The notes under the pieces were generated by a model that was given only the letters and a program-made list of their open reading frames with translations, searched no databases and was not told the origin of the DNA. Shown here in pieces: positions 1-9,637 of a stretch of DNA of 64,000 bases (within the stretch, counting starts at the first letter, position 1; each line of letters begins with the position of its first letter). The stretch is from Kutzneria viridogrisea (lineage in GTDB: Bacteria; Actinomycetota; Actinomycetes; Mycobacteriales; Pseudonocardiaceae), in the NCBI GenBank assembly GCA_014138725.1, contig JACJID010000004.1, forward strand, positions 434,001 to 498,000, read 5' to 3'. The translations under genes were made by a program, and so were the position numbers.

Positions 1-127
1 CGCTCGCGAGTCAGCCCTCGCTTGAGCTCCTCTCGCGCGATCCCGCGCGCCCCTGATCACCTGCGCCGTGATGGCGAACCCGTGGCATCGCCATGCCCAA
101 AACCGTTACTGAGAAAGGACAAAACGA

Positions 128-2404
128 ATGAGCACCACTCAGGACTACCAGGCCGCGGAGCAGCTCCTCCGCCGACCCGCCCGCCCTGGTGAGCTCGTCA
201 TCGGCGACAAGATCAAGCCGCAGTGGCTCGACGGAGGAGCCCGCTTCTGGTACGGGGTGAGCAATGGGACCGGTAAGCGGTTCGTGCTGGTCGACCCGGC
301 GGCGGGCACCCGCGAGCCGGCCTTCGACCACGCCCGGCTCGCCGCCGCGCTGGCCGCGGCCTCCGGGCAGCAGGTCGACCCTGAGGCGTTACCGTTCCGG
401 GCCATCGAGCTGGCCGGGAACGCCGTGGAGTTCTTCGCGTTCGACGAGTACTGGCGCTGCCACCTGGACAGCTACGCCTGCGAGCGGGCCAAGTTCACGC
501 CGCCGGGCAACCCGCTGGACGTGCCGTCACCGGACAGGAAGTTCGCGGTGTCCCAGCGGGGGCACGACCTGTGGGCGCGCTCGCTGTCCGACGGCCGCGA
601 GTGGGCGCTGACCACCGACGGCGCGCCCGACTACCAGTACGGCTCCAGCCCGGAGTGCCTCGGCAACGGCACTCTGCTGCGCAAGTTCGGCCTGCCGCAC
701 CTGCCGCCCGCGGTGGCCTGGTCGCCCGACTCGACGAAGGTGCTGACGCATCGGACCGACGAGCGCGGTGTCCGGCAGACCCACCTGACGGAGGCCAGGC
801 CCGCCGACGGCGGCGCCCCGCAGCCGCACACCCAGCGCTACCCCTACGCCGGGGACGAGACCATGCCGCTGGCCGAGCTCGTCGTGCTGGACCTCGCCGC
901 GGGCACGGTGGTCCGCGCGCAGGTCGAGCCGCTGCCCATGCCGATGGTGTCGCCGATCATGCTCAAGTGGGCGTGGTGGGCGGCGGACGGCTCGGCGGTG
1001 TACTACCTCAGCCAGCCCCGCGACCGACGCACGCTCACCCTGCACCGGCTGGACCCGGCCACCGGCGAGGTCACCACCGTGCTCAGCGAGACCGGGGCCA
1101 CCCGCGTGGAGCCCAACCAGTGGACGTACCAGCCGCCGATCGTGCGGGTGCTGGCCGACGAGGTGCTGTGGTACTCGCAGCGGGACGGCTGGGGCCACCT
1201 GTACCGCTACGACCTGCGCACCGGCGCGCTGCTCGGGCAGGTCACCTCCGGGCAGTGGGCGGTACGGCAGATCCTGTACGTCGACGAGACCGAGCAGGTG
1301 GTGTACTTCACCGCCTCCGGGCTGGTTGACGAGGATCCGTACCGGCGCACGGTGTGCCGGGTCGGTCTGGACGGCTCCGGCTTCGCCAGGGTCACCGACG
1401 ACGAGCTGGACCACATCGTCACAATGCCGGACAGCATGGAGTACTTCATCGACTCCGCGTCCACAGTGGACACCCCACCGGTGTCCCGCGTCCGTGCCTG
1501 GACCGGTCGGGTGCTGGTCGAGCTGGAGCGCGCCGACATCAGCAAGCTCACCGCCACCGGCTGGACGCCGCCGGAACGGTTCCGCGTCAAGGCGGCCGAC
1601 GGTGTGACGGACATCTACGGGGTGCTGTACCGGCCGCGCGGGTTCGACCCCGCCCTGCGCTACCCGGTGGTGGACACCATCTACCCCGGCCCGCAGGTCA
1701 CCAGGGTCGACCCGTGCTTCGACCCCGGCGGGATGGGCTTCGACGCGGAACCCCTCGCGGCGCTGGGTTTTGTGGTGGTCGCGGTGGACGGGCGGGGCAC
1801 CCCGGGGCGCGGCAAGGCCTTCCACGACGCCTCCTACGGCCACCTGGCCGACGCGGGCGGCCTGGACGACCACGTCGCGGCGCTGCGGCAGCTGGCCCAG
1901 ACCCGGCCGTGGATGGACCTGGACCGGGTGGGTGCGTTCGGCCACTCCGGCGGCGGGTTCGCCACCGTCCGGGCGATGCTGGACTTCCCCGAGGTGTACC
2001 GGGCTGGCGTCGCCCTGTCCGGCTACCACGACGCCCGCTACTTCAGCCTGGACTTCGTGGAGGCCTACGACGGCGCGGACAACCCAGGGGCCTGGGCCCG
2101 CTCGTCCAATGTGGACATCGCGGACCGGTTGGCGGGCAAGCTGTTGCTCATCCACGGCGAGATGGACGACCGGGTCCACCCGGACCACACGCTGCGGCTG
2201 GCCGACCGGCTCATCGCCGCCGACAAGGACTTCGAGCTGCTCATCGTGCCTGGGGCCGAGCACGTGTTCATCGACTGCCTGGCCTACGTCCGCAAGCGCT
2301 GCTGGGACTTCCTGGTGCGCGAGCTGATGGGCACGCAGCCGCCGGCCTACCGCCCCGCTCCCATCCCCATCGACCCCGAGTTGCTCGGCGAACTCTTCGC
2401 CTGA
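128..2404 (+). CDS. S9 family prolyl oligopeptidase (dipeptidyl peptidase IV-like)
   Basis: This 758-residue protein is a serine peptidase expected to cleave short peptides after proline or a similar residue. The first ~480 residues match a DPP IV-type beta-propeller and the last ~250 an alpha/beta hydrolase. The nucleophile is Ser607 in GHSGGG, an Asp-Asp pair lies at 680-681 in HGEMDDRVHP, and the His is about 712 in GAEHVF, so the catalytic triad is complete. No signal peptide is visible, which suggests a cytoplasmic enzyme. The ATG is preceded by GAAAGGA. An inverted repeat ATGGCGA/TCGCCAT at 71-94 lies in the upstream region. The gene is monocistronic and converges on the LysR gene. Family call is firm; the substrate is unknown. 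Confidence 0.93.
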   Translation: MSTTQDYQAAEQLLRRPARPGELVIGDKIKPQWLDGGARFWYGVSNGTGKRFVLVDPAAGTREPAFDHARLAAALAAASGQQVDPEALPFRAIELAGNAVEFFAFDEYWRCHLDSYACERAKFTPPGNPLDVPSPDRKFAVSQRGHDLWARSLSDGREWALTTDGAPDYQYGSSPECLGNGTLLRKFGLPHLPPAVAWSPDSTKVLTHRTDERGVRQTHLTEARPADGGAPQPHTQRYPYAGDETMPLAELVVLDLAAGTVVRAQVEPLPMPMVSPIMLKWAWWAADGSAVYYLSQPRDRRTLTLHRLDPATGEVTTVLSETGATRVEPNQWTYQPPIVRVLADEVLWYSQRDGWGHLYRYDLRTGALLGQVTSGQWAVRQILYVDETEQVVYFTASGLVDEDPYRRTVCRVGLDGSGFARVTDDELDHIVTMPDSMEYFIDSASTVDTPPVSRVRAWTGRVLVELERADISKLTATGWTPPERFRVKAADGVTDIYGVLYRPRGFDPALRYPVVDTIYPGPQVTRVDPCFDPGGMGFDAEPLAALGFVVVAVDGRGTPGRGKAFHDASYGHLADAGGLDDHVAALRQLAQTRPWMDLDRVGAFGHSGGGFATVRAMLDFPEVYRAGVALSGYHDARYFSLDFVEAYDGADNPGAWARSSNVDIADRLAGKLLLIHGEMDDRVHPDHTLRLADRLIAADKDFELLIVPGAEHVFIDCLAYVRKRCWDFLVRELMGTQPPAYRPAPIPIDPELLGELFA

Positions 2405-2418
2405 ACGCGACCACGCCG

Positions 2419-2472
2419 ACGCGCGAAGATCAGGGCCACCGTTGCCGCGGCAGGTCCGGGATCTTCGCGCGT
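2419..2472. terminator. Bidirectional hairpin between converging genes
   Basis: A perfect 13-bp stem (ACGCGCGAAGATC at 2419-2431 pairing with 2460-2472) encloses a 28-nt loop between the converging peptidase and LysR genes. There is no strong U-tract, as is usual in high-GC actinomycetes. Confidence 0.6.
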
Positions 2473-2502
2473 TCGGCCGTTTCCTGTTCGCGATCGTCCT
2501 TC

Positions 2503-3477
2503 TCAGCCTGGTGATCTCGGCGCGTGGCCGGGCTTCGACGTCCGGGGGCGCGCCGCCGGGAGCCGGCGCACGCCGCGCGGCAGGGTGTCCGCGTCGGCGA
2601 GGTGGCTGAGCAGGGTGTCCTGGAACGCGCGTGCCGCCGCCGTCGGAGCCGCGTCGGTGCGGTGCGCCAACGCGATCGTGCGGCTCAATCCGGGGCGCGC
2701 CAGCGGGGTCGCGCGCAGCAGCGGACGGGCCGCCAGCACCGTGCTCGGCACGATCGCCACCCCCAACCCGGCCTCCACGAACCGCAGCACCGCGTCCATC
2801 TCGCCGCCCTCCACCGCGAACCTCGGCTGGAACCCGGCGCGGTGGCAGGCCGACAGCGTCACCTCCCGCAGGTCGTAGCCCTCCCGGAACATCACCACCG
2901 GGTGGTGTCGCAGCTCGCCGATCGGCAGCTCGGTGCGGTCGGCGAGCGGGTCGGCGGCCACCGGCGAGGCCACCACCAGGCTCTCCCGCAGGATCGGGGT
3001 CGTGGTCAGCGCGCTGTCCGCGTCCGCGGGCGACTCGATCACCAGCGCCAGGTCCAGCTCGCCGCGCACCAGCTCGCGCACCAGGTCGCGCGAGCCGCCC
3101 TCGGTCACCAGCAGCTGGATGCCCGGGTACCGGCGGTGGAACCGGGCCAGCACATCCGCGAACACGCTGCCGCACAGGCTCGGCGGCGCGCCCACCCGCA
3201 CCCGACCACGCCGCAGCCCCGCCAGCTCCTGCACCTCCAGCCGCGCGGTGTCCACATCGGACATGATCCGGCGGGCCACCGGCAGCAGCGCCTCCCCGGC
3301 CGGGGACAGCGCGATGTTGCCGCGCGCCCGGGTGAACAGCTCCGCCCCCAGCTCCCGCTCCAGCACCCGGATCTGCTTGCTCAGCGAGGGCTGCGCCACG
3401 TGCACCAGCTCGGCGGCGCGGGTGAAATGCCGGGTGTCGGCCACCGCCAGGAAGTACAGCAGCTGCTGCAAGGTCAT
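2503..3477 (-). CDS. LysR family transcriptional regulator
   Basis: This 324-residue regulator has an N-terminal winged helix-turn-helix (about 1-60, starting MTLQQLLYFLAVADTRHFTR with the typical QPSLSKQIRVLE recognition helix region) and a LysR substrate-binding domain from about 90. It lies divergent to sdhC with a 72-bp gap, the classic arrangement in which a LysR protein controls the neighbouring operon and itself. Control of the succinate dehydrogenase operon is therefore likely but inferred. The C-terminal ~25 residues are rich in Arg and Pro and probably disordered. The effector cannot be read from the sequence. Confidence 0.93.
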   Translation of the reverse strand: MTLQQLLYFLAVADTRHFTRAAELVHVAQPSLSKQIRVLERELGAELFTRARGNIALSPAGEALLPVARRIMSDVDTARLEVQELAGLRRGRVRVGAPPSLCGSVFADVLARFHRRYPGIQLLVTEGGSRDLVRELVRGELDLALVIESPADADSALTTTPILRESLVVASPVAADPLADRTELPIGELRHHPVVMFREGYDLREVTLSACHRAGFQPRFAVEGGEMDAVLRFVEAGLGVAIVPSTVLAARPLLRATPLARPGLSRTIALAHRTDAAPTAAARAFQDTLLSHLADADTLPRGVRRLPAARPRTSKPGHAPRSPG

Positions 3478-3549
3478 AGCCCCAGACTATCGACACGAGC
3501 GTGACGATGTATTGGACGACTGGTTCCGCTGGCTCCTAGCGTTGTTGTC

Positions 3550-4239
3550 GTGGTTGTCCTCAGTACCTCGAAACCGTTGCGGCTGTGGCGATCCACGGTC
3601 GGCAAGAAGGCCGTCATGGCGATCACCGGCGCGCTGCTGTTCCTGTACGTGGTGGCGCACGCGCTGGCCAACCTCAAGATCTTCTTCGGCCCCGACGCGC
3701 TGGACGGGTACGGCCACTGGCTGCGTACCCTCGCCCAACCCGCGTTCGGCTACGGCGGCCTGCTCTGGGTGGCGCGCGCCGTGCTGCTGGCCGCGCTCGT
3801 CCTGCACGTCACCGCCGCCGCGCAGCTCGCCCGCCGCGCGCGGAAGGCCCGCCCGGTCGGCTACGCGCACCGTGCCACCGTGCAGGGCAGCTACCCGGCG
3901 CGCACCATGCGGTGGGGCGGCGTGCTGCTGTTGCTGTTCGTCGTCTACCACGTCCTGGACATCACCACCGGCACGCTCAACCCGCACGGCGTACCCGGCG
4001 AGGACTACCGCAACGTCGTCGCCGACTTCCAGCGCTGGCCGGTCGTGGTCGCCTACACCGCCGCGATCCTCGCGCTCGGCCTGCACCTGTGGCACGGGGT
4101 GTGGAGCGCGCTCCAGTCGCTGGGCAGCACGCTCGCCGCGCGCCGCGCCGCCCGGATCGCGGCGCTGGCCGCCTCGGTGTCGATCTGCGCCGCGTTCCTG
4201 TCCGTTCCGTTCGCCGTGCTCACGGGGGTGCTGAGGTGA
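3550..4239 (+). CDS. sdhC: Succinate dehydrogenase cytochrome b subunit
   Basis: This 229-residue membrane protein is the single anchor subunit of a succinate dehydrogenase/fumarate reductase. It shows five hydrophobic segments, with candidate haem-ligand histidines in [22 protein letters not shown] and LHLWHGVW. One large anchor without a separate SdhD is the class B, di-haem, menaquinone-linked type. The gene starts the sdhCAB operon and overlaps sdhA by 4 bases (GTGA). A GTG start is used and no strong ribosome binding site is visible upstream, so the exact start is less certain. Next to LysR it may be regulated by that protein. Confidence 0.88.
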   Translation: MVVLSTSKPLRLWRSTVGKKAVMAITGALLFLYVVAHALANLKIFFGPDALDGYGHWLRTLAQPAFGYGGLLWVARAVLLAALVLHVTAAAQLARRARKARPVGYAHRATVQGSYPARTMRWGGVLLLLFVVYHVLDITTGTLNPHGVPGEDYRNVVADFQRWPVVVAYTAAILALGLHLWHGVWSALQSLGSTLAARRAARIAALAASVSICAAFLSVPFAVLTGVLR

Positions 4240-6173
4240 CCGATTTCGTCGAGGGCGCGCCGATCCGGGACGAACGCGACCCAGGCGGCCCGATCCAGAC
4301 GCGCTGGGACCGCCGCCGGTTCGCCGCGCGCCTGGTCAACCCGGCCAACCGGCGCAAGCTCACCGTCATCGTCCTCGGCACCGGGCTGGCCGGCGCGTCC
4401 GCCGCCGCCACCCTCGGCGAACTGGGCTACCGGGTGCGCGCGTTCTGCTACCAGGACAGCGCCCGCCGCGCGCACAGCATCGCCGCGCAGGGCGGGATCA
4501 ACGCCGCCAAGAACTACCGCAACGACGGCGACAGCGTGCACCGGCTGTTCCACGACACCGTCAAGGGCGGCGACTTCCGCTCCCGCGAGGCCAACGTGCA
4601 CCGGCTGGCGCAGATCAGCACCCAGATCATCGACCAGTGCGTCGCCCAGGGCGTGCCGTTCGCACGCGAGTACGGCGGTCTGCTGGACACCCGGTCCTTC
4701 GGTGGCGCACAGGTGTCCCGCACGTTCTACGCGCGCGGCCAGACCGGACAGCAACTGCTGCTCGGCGCGTACCAGGCGCTGTCCCGGCAGGTCGCCGCAG
4801 GCACGGTCGAATTGCACACCCGGCACGAGATGCTGGACCTGCTGGTCGTCGACGGGCGGGCGCGCGGTGTCGTGGTGCGCGACCTGGTCACCGGCACGGT
4901 CACCAGCCACGTCGCGGACGCCGTGGTGCTCGCCACCGGCGGCTACTCGAACGTCTTCCACCTGTCCACCAACGCCCTGGGCTGCAACGCCACCGCCATC
5001 TGGCGCGCGCACCGGCGCGGCGCGCTGTTCGCCAACCCCTGCTACACCCAGATCCACCCCACCTGCATCCCGGTCAGCGGCGACCACCAGTCGAAGCTGA
5101 CCCTGATGAGCGAGTCGCTGCGCAACGACGGCCGGGTGTGGGCGCCGGTCCGCACCGGCGACACCCGCGCCCCCGGCGACATCCCGGAAGCCGAACGCGA
5201 CTACTACCTGGAGCGCCGCTACCCCGCGTTCGGCAACCTGGTGCCGCGCGACATCGCGTCCCGTGCCGCCAAGGAGGTGTGCGACGAGGGCCGCGGCGTC
5301 GGCCCCGGCGGCCGCGGCGTGTACCTCGACTTCGCCGACGCGCTGCGCCGGCTCGGCCGGGACCTCGTGGCCGCCCGCTACGGCAACCTGTTCGAGATGT
5401 ACCAGCGCATCACCGGCGAGGACCCGTACCGCCAGCCGATGCGCATCTACCCGGCCGTGCACTACACCATGGGCGGCCTGTGGGTGGACTACGACCTGCG
5501 CGCCACCATCCCCGGGCTGTTCGTCATCGGCGAGGCCAACTTCTCCGATCACGGCGCGAACCGGCTTGGTGCCAGCGCACTCATGCAGGGCCTCGCCGAC
5601 GGCTACTTCGTGCTGCCCGCCACGATCGGCGACTACCTCGCCGACGGCCCGTTCGACCCGGTGCCCGCCGACCACCACGTCCTCGCCGAGGCCGAATCCG
5701 AGGTACGCGGCCGGATCACCACCCTGCTGACGGCGCGCGGCGACCGCACCGCCGACCACTTCCACCGCGAACTCGGACGGCTGATGTGGCAGCACTGCGG
5801 CATGGCCCGCAACGAGACCGGACTGCGCACCGCGCTCGCCGCGATCCCCGCGCTGCGCGAGCAGTTCTGGCAGCGCGTCGCCGTGCGCGGCACCGGCGCG
5901 CACCTCAACCAGGCGCTGGAGCGCGCCGGCCGGGTCGCGGACTTCCTGGAACTCGCCGAGCTCATCGTCCGGGACGCGTTGCACCGCACCGAGTCCTGCG
6001 GCGGCCACTTTCGCGAGGAGAGCCAAACCCCGGACGGCCAGGCCCTGCGTGACGACCCGGACTTCAGCTACGTCGCCGCATGGGAGTTCACCGGCGTCGG
6101 CCAACCCCCGGTGCTGCACCGGGAAGCCCTGACCTTCGAGCACATCACCCCCAGCCAGCGGAGCTACGCGTGA
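4236..6173 (+). CDS. sdhA: Succinate dehydrogenase/fumarate reductase flavoprotein subunit
   Basis: This 645-residue catalytic subunit oxidises succinate to fumarate (or the reverse). A dinucleotide-binding motif [20 protein letters not shown] lies near residue 45. It is followed by [15 protein letters not shown], whose His is the usual covalent FAD attachment site. The substrate-side HPTCIP and [10 protein letters not shown] regions are also present. I chose the GTG at 4236 because it overlaps the sdhC stop. An in-frame opening extends further upstream but lies inside sdhC. The stop overlaps the sdhB start. The protein acts on the cytoplasmic face, docked on SdhC through SdhB. Confidence 0.95.
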   Translation: MTDFVEGAPIRDERDPGGPIQTRWDRRRFAARLVNPANRRKLTVIVLGTGLAGASAAATLGELGYRVRAFCYQDSARRAHSIAAQGGINAAKNYRNDGDSVHRLFHDTVKGGDFRSREANVHRLAQISTQIIDQCVAQGVPFAREYGGLLDTRSFGGAQVSRTFYARGQTGQQLLLGAYQALSRQVAAGTVELHTRHEMLDLLVVDGRARGVVVRDLVTGTVTSHVADAVVLATGGYSNVFHLSTNALGCNATAIWRAHRRGALFANPCYTQIHPTCIPVSGDHQSKLTLMSESLRNDGRVWAPVRTGDTRAPGDIPEAERDYYLERRYPAFGNLVPRDIASRAAKEVCDEGRGVGPGGRGVYLDFADALRRLGRDLVAARYGNLFEMYQRITGEDPYRQPMRIYPAVHYTMGGLWVDYDLRATIPGLFVIGEANFSDHGANRLGASALMQGLADGYFVLPATIGDYLADGPFDPVPADHHVLAEAESEVRGRITTLLTARGDRTADHFHRELGRLMWQHCGMARNETGLRTALAAIPALREQFWQRVAVRGTGAHLNQALERAGRVADFLELAELIVRDALHRTESCGGHFREESQTPDGQALRDDPDFSYVAAWEFTGVGQPPVLHREALTFEHITPSQRSYA

Positions 6174-6901
6174 AACTCACCCTGAAGGTGTGGCGCCAGC
6201 CCGGCCCCGACGCGCCCGGGCGGCTCGTCGGCTACCCGGTGGACGACCTCACCCCGGACATGTCGTTCCTGGAACTGCTCGACGTCCTCAACCAGCGCCT
6301 CATCCTCGCCGGTGAGGACCCGGTCGCGTTCGACCACGACTGCCGCGAGGGCATCTGCGGCGCCTGCGGCGTGGTCGTCAACGGCCGCCCGCACGGACCG
6401 CAACGCGCCACCACCGCCTGCCAACTGCACCTGCGCGCGTTCCGCGACGGCGACACCATCACCGTCGAACCGTGGCGGGCGGGCGCGTTCCCGATCGTGC
6501 GCGACCTCGTCGTGGACCGCGGCGCGCTGGACCGCATCGTGCAGGCCGGCGGCTACGTCACCGCCCCCACCGGCAGCGCACCTGACGCCCACGCCGTGCC
6601 GGTGCCCAAGGCCGACGCCGACACCGCGTTCGAGGCGGCGGCCTGCATCGGTTGCGGCGCCTGCGTGGCCGCCTGCCCGAACGGATCCGCCATGCTGTTC
6701 ACGGCGGCGAAAGCCACCCACCTCGGCGTGCTGCCGCAGGGCCAACCGGAACGCGCCACCCGCGCGGAGTCCATGCTCGCCGCGCACGACGAGCTCGGTT
6801 TCGGCGGCTGCACCAACACCGGCGAGTGCACCGCCGCCTGCCCCAAGGGCATCCCGCTCACCACCATCGCCCGCCTCAACCACGACATCCTCCGCGCCTG
6901 A
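6170..6901 (+). CDS. sdhB: Succinate dehydrogenase/fumarate reductase iron-sulfur subunit
   Basis: This 243-residue protein passes electrons from the SdhA flavin to the membrane quinone site. It has an N-terminal plant-type [2Fe-2S] domain with [15 protein letters not shown], then two bacterial ferredoxin-like motifs, [12 protein letters not shown] and [14 protein letters not shown], for the [4Fe-4S] and [3Fe-4S] clusters. All cluster cysteines are present. The GTG start at 6170 overlaps the sdhA stop by four bases. No further gene follows in the operon; the next gene converges after a 48-bp gap. Confidence 0.95.
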   Translation: MKLTLKVWRQPGPDAPGRLVGYPVDDLTPDMSFLELLDVLNQRLILAGEDPVAFDHDCREGICGACGVVVNGRPHGPQRATTACQLHLRAFRDGDTITVEPWRAGAFPIVRDLVVDRGALDRIVQAGGYVTAPTGSAPDAHAVPVPKADADTAFEAAACIGCGACVAACPNGSAMLFTAAKATHLGVLPQGQPERATRAESMLAAHDELGFGGCTNTGECTAACPKGIPLTTIARLNHDILRA

Positions 6902-6949
6902 ACGCGGCGCCGTTGGTGCGGTGGCGGTTTTGGGCAGCGGGCGCCGAGG

Positions 6950-7849
6950 TCAGGCCGCGAACCCCGAGCGCCGCCACAGCCTGCGCGAGGTCGGCGTGAG
7001 CAGACCCAGTTCCTCGTAGAACGGGCTGAGCCTGCGCACCGAGTCGCGCCTGCTGGCCAGCACGTGCTCGTTGCGCACCGCCTGGCGGACGGCCTCGCGC
7101 GGGTCCAGTCCGGCCTGGGCGTACATCCGGGGGTTGCGCAGTGCGCGGGCGATCAACCCCAGGCCCAGGCCGACCGAGATCGCCAGCGCCTCGCGCTCGG
7201 CCCTGCTCAGCCGGGGCACGACCCGGACCAGTTCCTCGCGGGCGAAGCGCATGTGCCGGGCTTCCTCGATGACGTGGATGCGGAACACCTGGCGGCTCAA
7301 CGGCTGCACCGAATCGTCCTTGAGCCCCTCGCGCTGGAACATGTCGAAGATCTCCTCGACGAACAGCACCGCGACCCAGGCCAGCGGCTTGGTCGAGTAG
7401 CCGCGCAGCAGCGTGGTGAGCAGGTGGTCGAACCGGTTGGGCGGGTACGGGCCGCGCTCCAGCTTCGCCACGACCTGGCTGAACATCGTGGAGTGGCGGC
7501 ACTCGTCGGCGATCTCGGTCAGCGCGTAGCGCAGGTGCGCCGAGGCGGGGTCGAAGGAGAACGAGTGGCGGATCAGCATCTGGATGAAGCTGGACTCCAC
7601 CCACATGCCGAAGGACAGCGAGTTGGCCAGCTCGCAACGGGACAGTTCCACCCGCTGCCCGTGGCTCATGCCCTGCCACAGTTCGGTGCGGTACAGGCTC
7701 AGTTGGGGTGCGGGCAGGAACAGGGCGTCCGGCAGCAGCGGGGCCTGCCAGTCGATGTCGACGGCCGGGTCGTAGCTGTGCTGCACGGACGCCCTGAGCA
7801 GTCGCTGCGCGGTCACCTCACGGGACGGGATCGAGTCGGAACGTGCCAT
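6950..7849 (-). CDS. AurF-type diiron oxygenase
   Basis: This 299-residue protein resembles p-aminobenzoate N-oxygenase AurF and related diiron proteins. The two carboxylate/histidine motifs are visible as ADECRHSTMF (about residue 112) and EEARHMRFAREEL (about 195), plus earlier Glu residues in VESSFIQ. The natural substrate is unknown. Many actinomycete genomes carry such proteins beside lipid- or xenobiotic-type dehydrogenases and outside antibiotic clusters. It lies 54 bp downstream of a short-chain dehydrogenase on the same strand. It probably has its own promoter as well, because the gap contains a box shared with the dehydrogenase promoter. Confidence 0.85.
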   Translation of the reverse strand: MARSDSIPSREVTAQRLLRASVQHSYDPAVDIDWQAPLLPDALFLPAPQLSLYRTELWQGMSHGQRVELSRCELANSLSFGMWVESSFIQMLIRHSFSFDPASAHLRYALTEIADECRHSTMFSQVVAKLERGPYPPNRFDHLLTTLLRGYSTKPLAWVAVLFVEEIFDMFQREGLKDDSVQPLSRQVFRIHVIEEARHMRFAREELVRVVPRLSRAEREALAISVGLGLGLIARALRNPRMYAQAGLDPREAVRQAVRNEHVLASRRDSVRRLSPFYEELGLLTPTSRRLWRRSGFAA

Positions 7850-7866
7850 GAGCCACCTCCGCGACT

Positions 7867-7902
7867 ATGACACCAGCCACTGTTACATCCGTCAATGACA
7901 CA
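7867..7902. promoter_or_regulatory. Putative operator upstream of the diiron oxygenase
   Basis: The gap contains ATGACAC (7867-7873), TGTTACATC (7881-7889) and ATGACAC again (7895-7901). TGTYACATC recurs as TGTCACATC at 8771-8779 upstream of the dehydrogenase, in the same orientation. Binding by the neighbouring MerR protein is inferred. Confidence 0.35.
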
Positions 7903-7903
7903 T

Positions 7904-8725
7904 TCAGCGCTGCCGGTCCAACTGGCGCAGGGCCGTGTCCTGACCGATCCGCGCCAGCAGCCGCATCACCGGCGGCGCGAGGTGGGACAGCACGTAGGTG
8001 GCCCAGGCCCCGACGGTCACCGGCACCACCGGCCGGTTGCGCTGTACCGCGCGCAGGATCTGCCTGGCCACCACCTCCGGCCCCGGCGCGATGCGGCGGA
8101 ACATGGCCGCGGCCTGGTCCCCGCGCTTGCGCTGTTCCTGCTCGTCCAGCCCGACGAACCGGGACGCCTGGTAGATGCCGGTGGAGATGAAGCCGGGGCA
8201 GATCGCGCTGACCCCGATGCGCTGACTGGCCAGGTCGGCGCGCAGGCACTCGCTGAGCATGACCACCGCGGCCTTGGTGGTGCAGTACGCGGGCAGCCCC
8301 CGACTGGGGGTGAAGCCCGCGGCCGAGGCGATGTTGACCAGGTGCCCGCCCCGGCCCCGCTCGGCCATCTGCGCGCCGAACAGGCGACAGCCGTGCACCA
8401 CGCCGAGCAGGTTGATGTCGATGATCCGCCGCCAGTCCTCGGCGGAGTGCGCCAGGAACGGGCCGCCCATGCCGATGCCCGCGTTGTTCACCACCACGTC
8501 CGGCACGCCGTGCTCGGCGCGCACCCACTCCGCGAAGCGCTCCATCGCCGTCACGTCGGCCACGTCCAGTTGGTAGGCAACCCCGGTGCTGCCCGCGGTG
8601 GCCTGTGCCGTCTCCAGGTTGAGGTCCGCGCACACCACGGTCGCCCCGTGTGCCGCGAACGCCCGGGCCGTGGCCCGGCCGATCCCGGAGCCAGCCCCGG
8701 TCACCACCACGAGCCGCTTCGCCAT
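7904..8725 (-). CDS. Short-chain dehydrogenase/reductase
   Basis: This 273-residue oxidoreductase has the NAD(P)-binding motif TGAGSGIGRATARAFA near the N-terminus, the NNAGIGMGG motif at about 90 and the catalytic YCTTK at about 155. It belongs to the classical SDR family. The longer C-terminal part (FRRIAPGPEVVARQILRAV onward) resembles the actinobacterial group found with diiron oxygenases and monooxygenases. An Asp after beta-2 (CADLNLE) suggests a preference for NAD. It lies head-to-head with the MerR gene and upstream of the diiron oxygenase. The substrate is unknown. Confidence 0.92.
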   Translation of the reverse strand: MAKRLVVVTGAGSGIGRATARAFAAHGATVVCADLNLETAQATAGSTGVAYQLDVADVTAMERFAEWVRAEHGVPDVVVNNAGIGMGGPFLAHSAEDWRRIIDINLLGVVHGCRLFGAQMAERGRGGHLVNIASAAGFTPSRGLPAYCTTKAAVVMLSECLRADLASQRIGVSAICPGFISTGIYQASRFVGLDEQEQRKRGDQAAAMFRRIAPGPEVVARQILRAVQRNRPVVPVTVGAWATYVLSHLAPPVMRLLARIGQDTALRQLDRQR

Positions 8726-8770
8726 GCCGAACCTCCTGGTTGCTCCTCACCCGATCGCGCCAGCCTAAAA

Positions 8771-8791
8771 TGTCACATCGACTACTGTCAC
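8771..8791. promoter_or_regulatory. Direct TGTCAC repeat in the SDR/MerR divergent promoter
   Basis: TGTCAC occurs at 8771-8776 and 8786-8791, a 15-bp period, between the divergent SDR and MerR genes. The first copy is part of TGTCACATC, which matches a box in front of the diiron oxygenase. It is a candidate MerR binding site. Confidence 0.4.
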
Positions 8792-8817
8792 CATCCACAC
8801 CGGTACACTCCGCAGCG

Positions 8818-9588
8818 ATGACCGACTACCGGATCGACGAGCTGGCCAGGATCGCCGGGACCACGACCCGCAACGTGCGGGCCTACCAGGACCGCGGCCT
8901 GCTGCCGCCGCCCCGTCGACAGGGCAGGGTCGGCATCTACACCGACGCGCACCTGGCCCGGCTCAAGCTGGTCGGCTCGCTGCTGGAGCGCGGCTACGCC
9001 ACCGCCCAGATCAGCGAGCTGCTCACCGCCTGGGAGACCGGCAAGGACATCGCCGACGTGCTGGGCCTGGAGCAGGCGCTGGGCAGCCGGTGGACCGACG
9101 AGATCCCGGCCCATCTCGCCGCCGAGGAGGTCGCCGACCTGTTCGCGGACGCGCCGGAGGATCTGGTGGGCAGGCTGGTGGCACTGGGGGTGCTGCGCCG
9201 CGAGGGCGAGCAGTACCGGGTCCCCAGCCCCCAACTGCTCAACGCGGTGCTGGAGCTGCTCGGCTACGGCTTTCCGCTGGGCAAGCTGGTCGACCTGTAC
9301 GAGAACGTGCTGCCCGCGCTGGACGAGGTGGCCCGGCTGATGGCGGAGACCGGGGCCGCGCACATCATCGACACGCACGGCAGCGCCTGGCTGCCTGACG
9401 GCGCGGAGCTGAACGAATTCACGGGAATGCTGCAACGGCTGCGCCAGCTGGCCACTTCCTCGGTGCAGGGCATCCTCGGGCACGCCCTGGAACGCAACGT
9501 GCAGGCCCTGCTCGGCGAACACATCGCACGGGTCATCGCGAGCGATTCCGGCGGGGAGAGCGCTCCCGCGAACGCGGACCGGCCCTGA
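8818..9588 (+). CDS. MerR family transcriptional regulator
   Basis: This 256-residue regulator carries an N-terminal MerR helix-turn-helix (YRIDELARIAGTTTRNVRAYQDRG) and a long C-terminal region without the metal-binding cysteines of classical MerR proteins. It is about twice the length of metal-type MerR proteins, so the C-terminal ~170 residues are probably a ligand-sensing or dimerisation domain. The ATG at 8818 is chosen because upstream in-frame starts fall inside the divergent promoter or the SDR gene. It probably controls the divergent SDR and diiron oxygenase genes. Confidence 0.88.
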   Translation: MTDYRIDELARIAGTTTRNVRAYQDRGLLPPPRRQGRVGIYTDAHLARLKLVGSLLERGYATAQISELLTAWETGKDIADVLGLEQALGSRWTDEIPAHLAAEEVADLFADAPEDLVGRLVALGVLRREGEQYRVPSPQLLNAVLELLGYGFPLGKLVDLYENVLPALDEVARLMAETGAAHIIDTHGSAWLPDGAELNEFTGMLQRLRQLATSSVQGILGHALERNVQALLGEHIARVIASDSGGESAPANADRP

Positions 9589-9637
9589 CACCCAGTCGGG
9601 CGCCAGGGCCGGGGCAGGGGAATCGCGCCGACCGGGC

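Noticed and set aside
527-3496. 989-codon minus-strand open frame over the peptidase and LysR genes
   Set aside because: It is antisense to two clear families and has a low-complexity Arg/Ala/Gly/His composition. It is a GC-rich shadow frame.
6950-9588. Antibiotic biosynthetic cluster around the AurF-like protein
   Set aside because: No synthase, carrier protein or tailoring set is nearby; only an SDR and a MerR regulator accompany it.
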